Assembly (NCBI RefSeq): GCF_002872255.1
Contig: NZ_NIPR01000027.1
Coordinates: forward strand, 1 to 32,312
Origin: Companilactobacillus nuruki
GTDB taxonomy: Bacteria; Bacillota; Bacilli; Lactobacillales; Lactobacillaceae
Direction: 5' to 3'
DNA length: 32,312 nt
How positions within the stretch are numbered: position 1 is the first letter of the stretch; the number at the start of each line of letters is the position of its first letter. This document shows, piece after piece, positions 1 to 7,761 of this stretch. Below the pieces are notes generated by a model that was not told where the DNA came from, ran no database searches, and was given only the letters and a program-made list of their open reading frames with translations. The translations under genes and the position numbers were made by a program.

Positions 1-55
1 AAAAATACCTCACCAATATGTTTGATGAGATAATCATAATTCGAATTCCGCCTAA

Positions 56-331
56 ATCATAGACGGTCGGTTATTAGGTGCTTACGGTTTTGCATACAAA
101 AAACGTCCAATGATTATTAAAGTTCAGTCATTGGACGGTGCAAATGAATCTGTTAAAGTATATGATCATAATTTAGTACAAAGAACAGACGTATCCGTAG
201 CATCCGGAACCAAATGGGCTACAGATACTGAAATAAATACGTCTAACGGAATGCCTTTTTTGCGTATTGCCACTGATCAGTACGTTGCCATGTACGATGT
301 TGTAGAGCAAAGCTTTAAGGCTACTATTTAA
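56..331 (+). pseudogene. C-terminal remnant of a SLAP/DUF5776-like surface protein
   Basis: The frame is open from 56 to the TAA at 329-331, but stops close all three frames just upstream (31 and 37; 23, 26 and 53; 60), so it does not continue as a larger intact gene. The only in-frame ATG (110) has no ribosome binding site. The translated tail, with a VYDHNL segment and LRIATDQYV near its end, resembles the last repeat of the secreted protein at 782-2983 (ELYDSKG ... YHIATDEWI). Such repeats attach secreted lactobacillus proteins to the wall in known SLAP-type families. I read this as the decayed end of a paralogous surface-protein gene followed by its own terminator. A frameshifted end of a gene lying mostly outside the window is possible. 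Confidence 0.6.
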
Positions 332-359
332 TTTTAATTGTGTGTGAATTTAAATCTCT

Positions 360-402
360 AAGGGTATTCTTGGTATGCCGACCTTGAATATCTTTTTATT
401 TT
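360..402 (+). terminator. Rho-independent terminator after the remnant
   Basis: A 10-pair outer stem (AAGGGTATTC at 360-369 with GAATATCTTT at 386-395, including G-T pairs) encloses a GGT/ACC inner stem and runs into a T-rich tail. It follows the remnant at 331 by about 30 bases. Confidence 0.6.
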
Positions 403-553
403 GTATATATTAATTTCTATGTGCACTGCCAAATGCATTTAAATATATATTTAATATATGAGGTTGTTCCTTAATACAAGTACTAGTGTACTATCTTTTG
501 ATTTTGTTTTGATTCAGTTTTTGTAAGAAGCTTTTTCCAAAAGTGAAATTAAT
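403..553. other. Geneless interval between two terminators
   Basis: This AT-rich stretch holds no ORF with a usable ribosome binding site; the longest ATG frame (458-526) encodes only 22 residues with no Shine-Dalgarno sequence. It contains a short AGTAC/GTACT inverted repeat near 479-492. The terminator at 554-597 has no upstream gene to serve, so the interval could be a decayed gene or an unrecognised short RNA. I see no convincing promoter. Confidence 0.4.
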
Positions 554-597
554 ATACATGAAGCGACCTTTAAAGGGTTATTTCATGTATTTTTTTG
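554..597 (+). terminator. Strong Rho-independent terminator
   Basis: ATACATGAA (554-562) pairs with TTCATGTAT (582-590), enclosing the palindrome CCTTTAAAGG and followed by a run of T. No recognisable gene lies directly upstream. Confidence 0.7.
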
Positions 598-781
598 TTC
601 TATTTACAATTTAATAGCTTTCTAAATATTTATTCTTGATACAAATGGTATGGCTGTGCGGACACAGTATGCTATGGCCTGCTCTAAAGGGACTAACTGC
701 TGGTCTATATGGAAATCTTTTTATTTGGTATATCATTCTAAAGGAATTATTATTGCCCCAAAGAAAAGAAGGGTGATTAAA

Positions 782-2983
782 ATGCAATTGAATAATAAAT
801 ATATGTCATTAGGAGTTACTTTATTTTCTGCATTGATTCTAATTTCTCTATCAAGCGAAACAGTAAAGGCTGATGCCACTTCACCAAGTACTGTTACCAG
901 TACTTCAGATAGTAAAACAATTCAGAATAATACTGAGGTTAAGACAGGAAATACAGTTACATCAAATACCTCAATTGACAAAGATAATATGGCTAATTCT
1001 AAAGAGACAGTTGAATCTAAAGTATCCACTGTGACGACAGCAAAGATTTCCCCACAATCTAATATTGATTTGAAGGTATCGAGTGAAACCTTAAAAATAC
1101 CTACGCAACCTTTAACCAATCAACCAAGTACTACTCAACCAAGTTCTGAAGTTTCTACAGAAAATAGTAATCCATATGCTATCTCAAGTAATATAACGGA
1201 CAATACAATAGTTAATTTCACTGATCCATTACTGGGAAGTGTTGTTAAAGCAGGACTATCTTTAAAACCATCTGACAATATAACCATTGGTGATATTAAA
1301 TCTTTTAAAAATACTTTAATAGATGTGAGTGTTTCTACGTATCAATTACAAAATAAAAATCAACCAGGGGCTTCTATGACCAATCAGCAGTCGACACCAA
1401 TAGAAAGTTTAAATGGGATGCAATATTTGCAATTATTGCCTTCAAAGGCTCAAATTGCGTTTCAAGCTAAACTTGCTTCTGATTCCCAAGCCAATTCAGA
1501 TTTAACACCATTAGAGAAATTGAATTTTAATCAATTAGTTATTGCAGGTGATCTTAGTGATCCTAGAGCTAAAATAGTTGATTTGAAGCCACTATCCAAA
1601 TTTGATTTGTCGAAAACAAATTATTTAGAATTAAGCGGTGATACTAGTATTTCAGCAAATAGTGGTTTAAATGATGAGAAATTAGCTGAGGTAGCACCGG
1701 TAATTAATAAATTTGCTAATAATGGATTAAATAATAACTTACTTGAACTTGGGCAATCAAGTATTACCGATTTTACGCCATTGAAACCAGCTCTGAATGC
1801 CGCTCCAAGATTGATGATTGTTGCAGCAGCTAATACAGTAGCTAATCCTACTCCTATTTACGCAGTAGTTGGTCAGCCGATATCTTTTACAGCACCTAAA
1901 TTATTAGACCCAGCAGGAAATGATTTAGCCGATAGATATCATTTTTCATATTCGGTACCGCAGTCTGATTTAACCAATGATAATTTAACTAATTTAGGGA
2001 ACAATAAGTATGTCTTGAATAATCCTGATCCTAATAACAAAATATTATATTATGGTCAAGCGGGGTGGGCTTATAGTTCTAATCCCGATGCTGTTATAAC
2101 CGAAAGACTGGGAAATGCCATTTTTAGAACTGTTTTAATGAATGCGCAGCCAATTGTTTGGCAGGCTCATCCAAACGTTACGATAAATTATATGGACGCC
2201 ACTGGAAAGCCAATTCTAAGCAAAGGAAGTCCTTTGGTTGCAAATGTAACCGGTTATAAAATTGGCGATCCATTTGATATAACGGCAAATAGTAAAATAG
2301 CAGGATATACTTTAACCAGTCCAGTAGCGATGCTAAAGGGCAGCTTTACACAAAACCCTCAAACTATTAGTTTATTGTATAGAAAGATTGAATCAGAGGG
2401 TTCTGGTTATACTGTTAAAGAAAATAAAAATTCTAGCAGGATTGTTGCAGAGATTCATTATCTTGATAGTAAAAATAATGAGGACAGAGATTTAATTAAT
2501 ATTGGAGTCAAAGGCACTGCTATTATTAATGGTAAATTATTTTATCTGGTTGGTTATAAGCAACTGGTTGAAGCAAGTTCCTATAGTATAACCAAGTCAA
2601 ATGTTTCGGGAATTGCAAGAACTACTGATAATGTGGCCTTGATTTTTAATGCTTATAGTGAGCCGATTGGTGCTTTGGAGCCTAATACTTTATGGAAATA
2701 TAGTCAGATAGTTTCCCTAGATGGGATCGACTATTATCAAATTGCGACTAATGAATTTTTGCCAGTCAAGGATTCTCTACAGTTTGTTTCTTTATCCTCT
2801 TTGACAGTAATAAAAGTTGTCTCCAACTCTGAATTGTATGATTCAAAGGGAGTAGCTTTAGACCGTGTTTTGTCGAAAAACAGTAAATGGAAAACTGATG
2901 GTTATGCAGTTATTAATGGTACTAAAATGTATCATATTGCTACTGATGAATGGATAAGTAGTCAAAGTATAGTAATTAGTTAA
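782..2983 (+). CDS. Secreted LRR / MucBP / SLAP-like surface protein (733 aa)
   Basis: Predicted exported cell-surface protein. The ATG at 782 is chosen because AAGAAGGGTGA lies about 8 bases upstream and the protein then opens with a signal peptide (KK-poor n-region, hydrophobic residues about 9-24, likely cleavage after VKADA, residue 32). Residues about 33-135 are Ser/Thr/Pro-rich and low in complexity. Residues about 143-340 look like an internalin-type cap plus irregular leucine-rich repeats (SLNGMQYLQLL, ITDFTPLKP). Residues about 465-534 match MucBP form (VTINYMDATGKPI ... TISLLYRK). Three SLAP/DUF5776-like repeats finish it (about 553-600, 612-668, 674-733), each with a YxxATxE/D-type end. 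There is no LPXTG motif, so wall retention is probably non-covalent through these repeats. The frame stays open upstream to 650, adding 44 codons without a signal peptide; I reject that longer form. The ligand is unknown. Confidence 0.85.
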   Translation: MQLNNKYMSLGVTLFSALILISLSSETVKADATSPSTVTSTSDSKTIQNNTEVKTGNTVTSNTSIDKDNMANSKETVESKVSTVTTAKISPQSNIDLKVSSETLKIPTQPLTNQPSTTQPSSEVSTENSNPYAISSNITDNTIVNFTDPLLGSVVKAGLSLKPSDNITIGDIKSFKNTLIDVSVSTYQLQNKNQPGASMTNQQSTPIESLNGMQYLQLLPSKAQIAFQAKLASDSQANSDLTPLEKLNFNQLVIAGDLSDPRAKIVDLKPLSKFDLSKTNYLELSGDTSISANSGLNDEKLAEVAPVINKFANNGLNNNLLELGQSSITDFTPLKPALNAAPRLMIVAAANTVANPTPIYAVVGQPISFTAPKLLDPAGNDLADRYHFSYSVPQSDLTNDNLTNLGNNKYVLNNPDPNNKILYYGQAGWAYSSNPDAVITERLGNAIFRTVLMNAQPIVWQAHPNVTINYMDATGKPILSKGSPLVANVTGYKIGDPFDITANSKIAGYTLTSPVAMLKGSFTQNPQTISLLYRKIESEGSGYTVKENKNSSRIVAEIHYLDSKNNEDRDLINIGVKGTAIINGKLFYLVGYKQLVEASSYSITKSNVSGIARTTDNVALIFNAYSEPIGALEPNTLWKYSQIVSLDGIDYYQIATNEFLPVKDSLQFVSLSSLTVIKVVSNSELYDSKGVALDRVLSKNSKWKTDGYAVINGTKMYHIATDEWISSQSIVIS

Positions 2984-2984
2984 C

Positions 2985-3035
2985 AAAAAAGTGTTCTAAA
3001 GTTGTTAGAATTTAGCAACTTTAGAGCACTTTTTT
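2985..3035. terminator. Bidirectional terminator between convergent genes
   Basis: A long near-perfect hairpin: AAAAAAGTG and TCTAAAGTTG on the left pair with CAACTTTAGA and CACTTTTTT on the right, with one T/G interruption. A/T tracts on both sides let it work in both directions. Its right edge overlaps the stop codon of the minus-strand gene (3034-3036). Confidence 0.85.
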
Positions 3036-4440
3036 ATGCTTGATTTTTTTCTTGAATAAGTTTTACTTTCTTTAAAATTTGTTTATCGAAAGCTTTCATA
3101 TAATCGTTTTGAGTCTTGTATTTTTTATCTTTTAATTTGGCAACGACATCTGTCCAATCGTAGTAATTAATTGGAATCTTATTACGATTATTGTTTTTGA
3201 CATACAGTTCAGCAAAGTTTGTGTCATCTTGAATAGGTGCTGTAAGCCAGATATAATCAGTGTTTTTGTATTGTAAGAAATATTGATTCTTTCTATCTAC
3301 ATTATTATTCTGGTATAGCGAATATTGAATTTGCATATTAAATGTTTTTCCATAATTATGTGCGATCATATCGGTTTTTATACCAAGTATAAACGAAATT
3401 AAAATGAGTACTGGCATAATGTATTTGTTATATGAATTGACTAATATATCAAAATTGATGATAAATATAGTGGTTAAGAAAATGTAGGTTGCAAACATGC
3501 ATCTTGCCCCAAATGGTGAAACAACTAAAAAAGGTGCAATTACCACGAAACTTGATAATAGTAATGAATAATTTGCTATTTTTTGTTTAATATTTTTGAT
3601 CTTTAATGAGTAAAAAATGGTTATCAAAGAAAATATGATAATAGTTATACTAACAGCTATTAATGTTTTGGGAGTAAATTGAGTTCTCATGTAATTAACC
3701 ATTGTATCAGAAGAGGATGATCCCTTTAAAGATCGGTATGAGTCCGATCCAAATATTATTTTTAGATAGGCTCCGTTAATAAACATTAGGAATGCTCCAA
3801 TTATATTTCCAATAACAATAGAATTAAGAACATTTTTGAAACTGTTTCCAAAGTGATTTCGTAAGAAGATCCAAACTAATATACTATTAAATACGTTTAG
3901 AAGAGTAAGGTGTTCAGCGAAAAACTGAGCAGCTATAGAGGCGAAGAAAATTAAGTATAAATTTGTACGATAATAATGAATGTTTTTGTTATTATAATTT
4001 TTTAGTATTAAGTAAAGCATAAATAATGGAAATATTAATGAAGGAACGTAGTTGGCAAAACCAGAATGCCAACCTAAGATTTGCTTAAAAATTACTTTGG
4101 GCATCAATAGAATAAAGATAGTGGCTAGAGACGAGGAGGTTAATCCAATTGATATTGTGGGTGATATTTGTTCTCGTATCTTTTGAATTAAAAATACAAT
4201 AGTTGTCATAAATGTGCCATAGGCCAAAAATGCTACAGGTTTAAATTTGGTTATTAAAATAACGAGTAAGTCACCTAAATAACGTCCATCGTATTTTAAA
4301 AATATTCCTTGAGGAAAATAGTTGCTACCAAAGTAAGTTCCCCAATGCAAATCATCCCCTAACAAGGGCATCCACGTGCCTATTAGGCCGAAAATGATGA
4401 ATATAATGAGATAAAAACTGAGCTTTACTGTTTTTGTCAT
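3034..4440 (-). CDS. Polytopic membrane protein, DUF6056 / GT-C glycosyltransferase-like (468 aa)
   Basis: An integral membrane protein with roughly ten or more hydrophobic helices. The start at 4440 is preferred because AGAGGA sits 6-7 bases upstream; a longer frame to 4518 lacks such a site. After the first helix (about residues 8-24) comes an outward loop with GDDLHW (Asp29-Asp30), then YDGRYLG (about 50-56). That arrangement, an acidic pair in the first external loop of a multi-helix protein, is typical of DUF6056 and GT-C lipid-linked glycosyltransferases. A short soluble tail (about 380-468) follows the last helix. The likely role is adding sugars to an envelope polymer or protein, but donor and acceptor cannot be read from sequence. 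It stands alone, convergent with the surface protein and divergent from rbsDK, with no other glycosylation gene beside it. Confidence 0.6.
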   Translation of the reverse strand: MTKTVKLSFYLIIFIIFGLIGTWMPLLGDDLHWGTYFGSNYFPQGIFLKYDGRYLGDLLVILITKFKPVAFLAYGTFMTTIVFLIQKIREQISPTISIGLTSSSLATIFILLMPKVIFKQILGWHSGFANYVPSLIFPLFMLYLILKNYNNKNIHYYRTNLYLIFFASIAAQFFAEHLTLLNVFNSILVWIFLRNHFGNSFKNVLNSIVIGNIIGAFLMFINGAYLKIIFGSDSYRSLKGSSSSDTMVNYMRTQFTPKTLIAVSITIIIFSLITIFYSLKIKNIKQKIANYSLLLSSFVVIAPFLVVSPFGARCMFATYIFLTTIFIINFDILVNSYNKYIMPVLILISFILGIKTDMIAHNYGKTFNMQIQYSLYQNNNVDRKNQYFLQYKNTDYIWLTAPIQDDTNFAELYVKNNNRNKIPINYYDWTDVVAKLKDKKYKTQNDYMKAFDKQILKKVKLIQEKNQA

Positions 4441-4547
4441 GTTTTGTCCTCTTTTTAAATGTCTACATATAAGGATATAATTAACCATCTTTTCAATCAA
4501 TAGAAATATAAATACCATATGTTATACAATGTTGAATTTGCAAAATA

Positions 4548-4576
4548 TTTACTTAAATAATTGTGAATGTTAGTAT
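4548..4576 (+). promoter_or_regulatory. Possible rbsDK promoter
   Basis: TTTACT (4548-4553), a 17-base spacer and TAGTAT (4571-4576) give a moderate sigma-A match (4 of 6 at each box). The predicted start falls at the operator at 4583-4596, a sensible place for repression. Confidence 0.35.
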
Positions 4577-4582
4577 TAATTT

Positions 4583-4596
4583 TGCAAACGATTACG
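4583..4596 (+). promoter_or_regulatory. LacI/CcpA-type operator upstream of rbsD
   Basis: TGCAAACGATTACG fits the cre consensus (TGWAANCGNTNWCA) at all but two positions and has the central CG of LacI-family operators. Its place between promoter and rbsD start fits control by CcpA or an RbsR encoded elsewhere. I cannot say which. Confidence 0.5.
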
Positions 4597-4614
4597 AAAA
4601 AAGGTGAAGATTTC

Positions 4615-5010
4615 ATGAAAAAAACAAGAGTCATAAATTCTAATATATCAAGAGTTATTGCTCAAATGGGACATTTCGATACAATTGGAATAGGTGATGC
4701 AGGGATGCCAGTTCCATCAGATACAGAAAAAATTGATTTGGCAGTTGAAGCAGGCTTACCAAGCTTTATTCAAGTGCTTGAAAATGTATTGAGTGAATTA
4801 GAAGTTCAAAAAGTTTATTTAGCTGAAGAAATAAAAATTCAAAATCCTAGTCAATTGGCTGCAATCAAAGAAGCGATTGGCGATACACCAATTGAGTTTA
4901 TTCCCCATGAAGAAATGAAAAAGGATTTGAGCAATACTAAGGCCTTTATCCGTACAGGTGAAGAAACACCGTACTCAAACATTTTACTTGAAAGTGGAGT
5001 AGTTTTTTAG
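4615..5010 (+). CDS. rbsD: D-ribose pyranase
   Basis: RbsD interconverts the beta-pyranose and furanose forms of D-ribose so that ribokinase gets usable substrate; it acts as a cytoplasmic oligomer. The 131-residue length is standard for the family. The N-terminus ([20 protein letters not shown]) is characteristic, with the catalytic His20 and Asp28 in GDAGMPVP. The C-terminal [17 protein letters not shown] is also a family signature. The ATG at 4615 has AAAGGTGAAG upstream; the frame extends to 4567 but that start is unsupported. rbsK follows 12 bases later, so the two are cotranscribed. No ribose transporter (rbsU or rbsABC) or rbsR is nearby. Confidence 0.95.
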   Translation: MKKTRVINSNISRVIAQMGHFDTIGIGDAGMPVPSDTEKIDLAVEAGLPSFIQVLENVLSELEVQKVYLAEEIKIQNPSQLAAIKEAIGDTPIEFIPHEEMKKDLSNTKAFIRTGEETPYSNILLESGVVF

Positions 5011-5022
5011 AGGATTTAAAAT

Positions 5023-5931
5023 ATGAAAAAAATTGTTGTATTAGGTTCAATTAATGTTGATACTATTTTAAATATTTCCCGGCTACCTTTACCTGGCGAA
5101 ACGATGGCGATGAGTGATCGTTCTACTGCTGGCGGAGGTAAGGGCGCTAATCAAGCTATTGCCGCTGTACGTGCAGGCGCAGAAACTTCATTTATCGGTA
5201 AGATTGGTCAGGACAATGCGGCTGATTTTATGATAGATACATTTAAAAATGATGGTTTGAATATTGATCACGTAACTAGAGACCAACAAGCAGGAACTGG
5301 ACAAGCCTATATATTATTAGACGATAAGGGTCAAAACAGTATTTTGATTTATGGTGGAGCAAATCAAACCATTACGACCGATGATATTAAAAGGGCTTCC
5401 GATACCATTGCTCAAGCAGATTGTTTAATAACACAATTTGAAACACCACTTGAAAGTTCAGTTGAAGCGTTTAGAATTGCTAAAGAAAATAATGTTTTAA
5501 CAATTTTGAACCCTGCTCCAGCCAAAAACGATATTCCTGAAGAGCTTCTGAAACTCACTGATATCATCGTTCCTAACGAAACTGAAGCCGAAGCAATCAC
5601 AGGAGTCAAGGTTACGGATGAACCATCAATGGTGGAAGCTGCAAATAAATTGCATACATTGGGCGTAAAGAATGTTATAATAACTGTCGGCGCTAATGGA
5701 TCGTTTTATTCAGTAAATGAAAAGAATGGTTTTGTTAAGGCCTATAAGGTTAACACTGTTGATACAACAGCTGCTGGTGATACGTTTATCGGATACTTTG
5801 CATCTAAGCTTAGTTCTGATTTAAGTAATATCGAGGAAGCAATGAAATTTGCTAGCAAAGCATCATCTATTACAGTACAAACTCAAGGGGCTCAAAATTC
5901 GATCCCATTGATTAAAAATGTTGAATTTTAG
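5023..5931 (+). CDS. rbsK: Ribokinase
   Basis: RbsK phosphorylates D-ribose with ATP to ribose 5-phosphate, feeding the phosphoketolase/pentose phosphate route and PRPP synthesis. The 302-residue PfkB-family protein shows the N-terminal GSINVD motif, the substrate-binding GGGKGANQA (about 37-45), NPAPA, NETEAEAITG, and the ATP-site signature DTTAAGDTF with catalytic Asp253. Its AGAGG ribosome binding site begins just after the rbsD stop. No clear terminator follows: the only hairpin (GTAAA/TTTAC, near 5938-5953) lacks a T tract, so some read-through toward the cold-shock gene is possible. Confidence 0.95.
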   Translation: MKKIVVLGSINVDTILNISRLPLPGETMAMSDRSTAGGGKGANQAIAAVRAGAETSFIGKIGQDNAADFMIDTFKNDGLNIDHVTRDQQAGTGQAYILLDDKGQNSILIYGGANQTITTDDIKRASDTIAQADCLITQFETPLESSVEAFRIAKENNVLTILNPAPAKNDIPEELLKLTDIIVPNETEAEAITGVKVTDEPSMVEAANKLHTLGVKNVIITVGANGSFYSVNEKNGFVKAYKVNTVDTTAAGDTFIGYFASKLSSDLSNIEEAMKFASKASSITVQTQGAQNSIPLIKNVEF

Positions 5932-5964
5932 GTAATTGTAAAAGAAACTTTACGCAATAGTAGA

Positions 5965-5993
5965 TTGAAATAATTGGTCAAGCATGTTAATAT
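5965..5993 (+). promoter_or_regulatory. Promoter of the cold-shock gene
   Basis: TTGAAA (5965-5970), a 17-base spacer and TAATAT (5988-5993) form a good sigma-A promoter. It predicts a leader of about 120 bases before the ATG at 6120, as is usual for csp mRNAs. Confidence 0.65.
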
Positions 5994-6008
5994 AGTAGTT
6001 GTATTTTT

Positions 6009-6039
6009 GAATGGTGAATGGTTCGAATGGTTTGAATGT
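6009..6039 (+). repeat. Short tandem GAATGGT repeats in the csp leader
   Basis: GAATGGT occurs at 6009-6015, 6016-6022 and 6025-6031, with a partial fourth unit (GAATGT) at 6034-6039. They lie inside the predicted 5' leader, just after the promoter. They could be a protein- or RNA-binding element or chance repetition. Confidence 0.6.
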
Positions 6040-6119
6040 TTCGTATTTTAGACTTTCTTCCATGATGTACCACGAAATAATGCACAAAAAATATTTTAGT
6101 TATCAGGAGGAATAGTCTC

Positions 6120-6320
6120 ATGGAACACGGAACAGTTAAATGGTTTAACGCAGAAAAAGGCTATGGTTTTATTACACGCGAAGATGGTAGTGACGTATTT
6201 GTTCACTTTTCAGCCATCCAAGGTGACGGTTACAAGACACTTGAAGAAGGTCAAGCTGTAACATTCGACATCGAAGATTCAGATCGTGGCCCACAAGCTT
6301 CAAACGTTAACAAAGACTAA
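6120..6320 (+). CDS. csp: Cold-shock protein (CspA family)
   Basis: A 66-residue single OB-fold protein that binds single-stranded RNA/DNA and keeps mRNA unfolded, chiefly at low temperature. It has the diagnostic RNP1 motif (KGYGFI, about 14-19) and RNP2 motif (VFVHF, about 26-30), and the start [14 protein letters not shown] is typical. A very strong AGGAGG-type site precedes the ATG, fitting high expression. It is monocistronic, with its own long leader and a strong terminator. Confidence 0.97.
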   Translation: MEHGTVKWFNAEKGYGFITREDGSDVFVHFSAIQGDGYKTLEEGQAVTFDIEDSDRGPQASNVNKD

Positions 6321-6336
6321 TTAAATAGACTTTGGC

Positions 6337-6367
6337 AAAAAGCTAACTCGAAAGAGTTAGCTTTTTT
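6337..6367 (+). terminator. Terminator of csp
   Basis: AAAAAGCTAACTC and GAGTTAGCTTTTT pair around a GAAA tetraloop, followed by a T run. Confidence 0.9.
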
Positions 6368-6464
6368 TAGTATCTAAAATTATTTAATAATTTACATTAA
6401 ATTAACATTAACTAAACATTGTAAGTTTATCATTAAATCTTATTAATAAAGATTGAGGGATAAA

Positions 6465-7664
6465 ATGCAAACAAATTGGAAAAATAATTTTAGAATTTTA
6501 TGGTTGGGCAGTTTAATAACCGATATGGGCAATGCGATGACATTGCCTTTTATTGTCTTGTTTATTGATACGCTAGGAAACTTCAATAAGGCAGAACTTA
6601 ATTTACTTGGTGCGGCGGCTTTTTCTTTAACCTATTTGAGTAAGGCAATAGTTTCTCCATTATGGGGAAAATTGGCAGATTTAAAGGGTCGTAAGTTAAT
6701 GTGTTTAAGAGCCTCTGGGGTGATGACTTTTACAATCTTTATGATTGGATTGTCTCCAAATGTTTGGTTTTTGCTAGTCTTTCGTATTTTGCAGGGAGCA
6801 TTTTCTGGCTATATTAATAATGCAAATGCTTTGATGTCAGTTTCAGCTCCTAAAAAGATACAAGGGCGGGTGATGAGCAAATTGGTCACTGGGAGTATAA
6901 CTGGTACTTTAATTGGGCCATTGGTTGGGGGGATACTGGCAACCTGGTTTGGTTATCGCGGGGCTTTCTTTGTAACTAGTGTCTTGATGCTGTTAGTTTT
7001 TTTGACTACGTTAGTAGGAGTAAAAGAAGATTTTACCCCTATTACTAGAAAAGAATTACAGCCAGCACTTCCTTTGATGAAAAAGATTGGCTGGGGGTTC
7101 TTTATTGCCTTGTTTGGCTCGCTCTTAGCCATTCAAGCAACAACCAATGCAATTACACCTATGATTAGTTTGCTGGTCCGAGAGATTGATCCAGACGGTA
7201 ATAACTTAGTTATAATTACAGGAATCGTTTCAGCAGCTCCTGGTTTTGCTGCTATTTTGATGGCAGGGTTTGTCGGTTCCTTGATTGACCGTCTTGGTGC
7301 TTTAAAAAGTATGCTGATTTTTTTAGCTTCAGCAATATTTTGTTTAATTCTCACTAGTTTTGTTCAGAATATTTGGGAACTAATTGCATTGAGGTTTATT
7401 TTAGGGATTTCAGATGCAGCTTTGATCCCAGCTATTCAAGTTTTAACTGTACAAAATGTACCTAACTCTATTTTTGGAAGAGTTTTCAGTTATAATCAAT
7501 CAGCACAGGCATTTGGAAATGTTTTAGGTCCGATGTTAGCTGCATTAATAGCAACTAGTTTTGGTTATAAAAGTATTTTTATATTTTCGGCATTGTTAGA
7601 AATTCTAGCTTTTGTTTCTTGGGTAGCTTATTCAAAACAACAACGATATAAACAGAGTGTTTAA
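6465..7664 (+). CDS. MFS transporter, MdtG-like multidrug efflux type (399 aa)
   Basis: A twelve-helix major facilitator protein, probably a proton-driven exporter in the cytoplasmic membrane. The motif A form GKLADLKGRK lies at residues 68-77 between helices 2 and 3, and a weaker copy (GSLIDRLGALKS) follows the central loop, as expected from the duplicated MFS fold. The opening NWKNNFRILWLGSL resembles MdtG/YfiS-type drug exporters. The ATG at 6465 is chosen because GAGGGA lies 5-6 bases upstream; an in-frame TTG at 6453 overlaps that site. The gene is flanked by the csp terminator and a 97-base gap. Substrate cannot be assigned. Confidence 0.85.
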   Translation: MQTNWKNNFRILWLGSLITDMGNAMTLPFIVLFIDTLGNFNKAELNLLGAAAFSLTYLSKAIVSPLWGKLADLKGRKLMCLRASGVMTFTIFMIGLSPNVWFLLVFRILQGAFSGYINNANALMSVSAPKKIQGRVMSKLVTGSITGTLIGPLVGGILATWFGYRGAFFVTSVLMLLVFLTTLVGVKEDFTPITRKELQPALPLMKKIGWGFFIALFGSLLAIQATTNAITPMISLLVREIDPDGNNLVIITGIVSAAPGFAAILMAGFVGSLIDRLGALKSMLIFLASAIFCLILTSFVQNIWELIALRFILGISDAALIPAIQVLTVQNVPNSIFGRVFSYNQSAQAFGNVLGPMLAALIATSFGYKSIFIFSALLEILAFVSWVAYSKQQRYKQSV

Positions 7665-7722
7665 TAATCTAAGCATTTTTTAAATTTATATTTCAAATCA
7701 TAAAAAGTTCAAAGTTATCAGC

Positions 7723-7728
7723 TATAAT
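7723..7728 (+). promoter_or_regulatory. -10 element upstream of the glucosaminidase gene
   Basis: A perfect TATAAT lies about 34 bases before the start codon. No good -35 is seen at 16-18 bases, so the promoter call is tentative. Confidence 0.35.
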
Positions 7729-7761
7729 TAAAAGTAATAAATTTAAAAAGGAATAGATCAA

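Noticed and set aside
458-526. 22-codon ORF in the geneless interval
   Set aside because: No Shine-Dalgarno sequence, ordinary composition and no signal or bacteriocin-like motif.
5938-5953. GTAAA/TTTAC hairpin after rbsK as terminator
   Set aside because: Five-pair AT-rich stem without a T tract; too weak to call.
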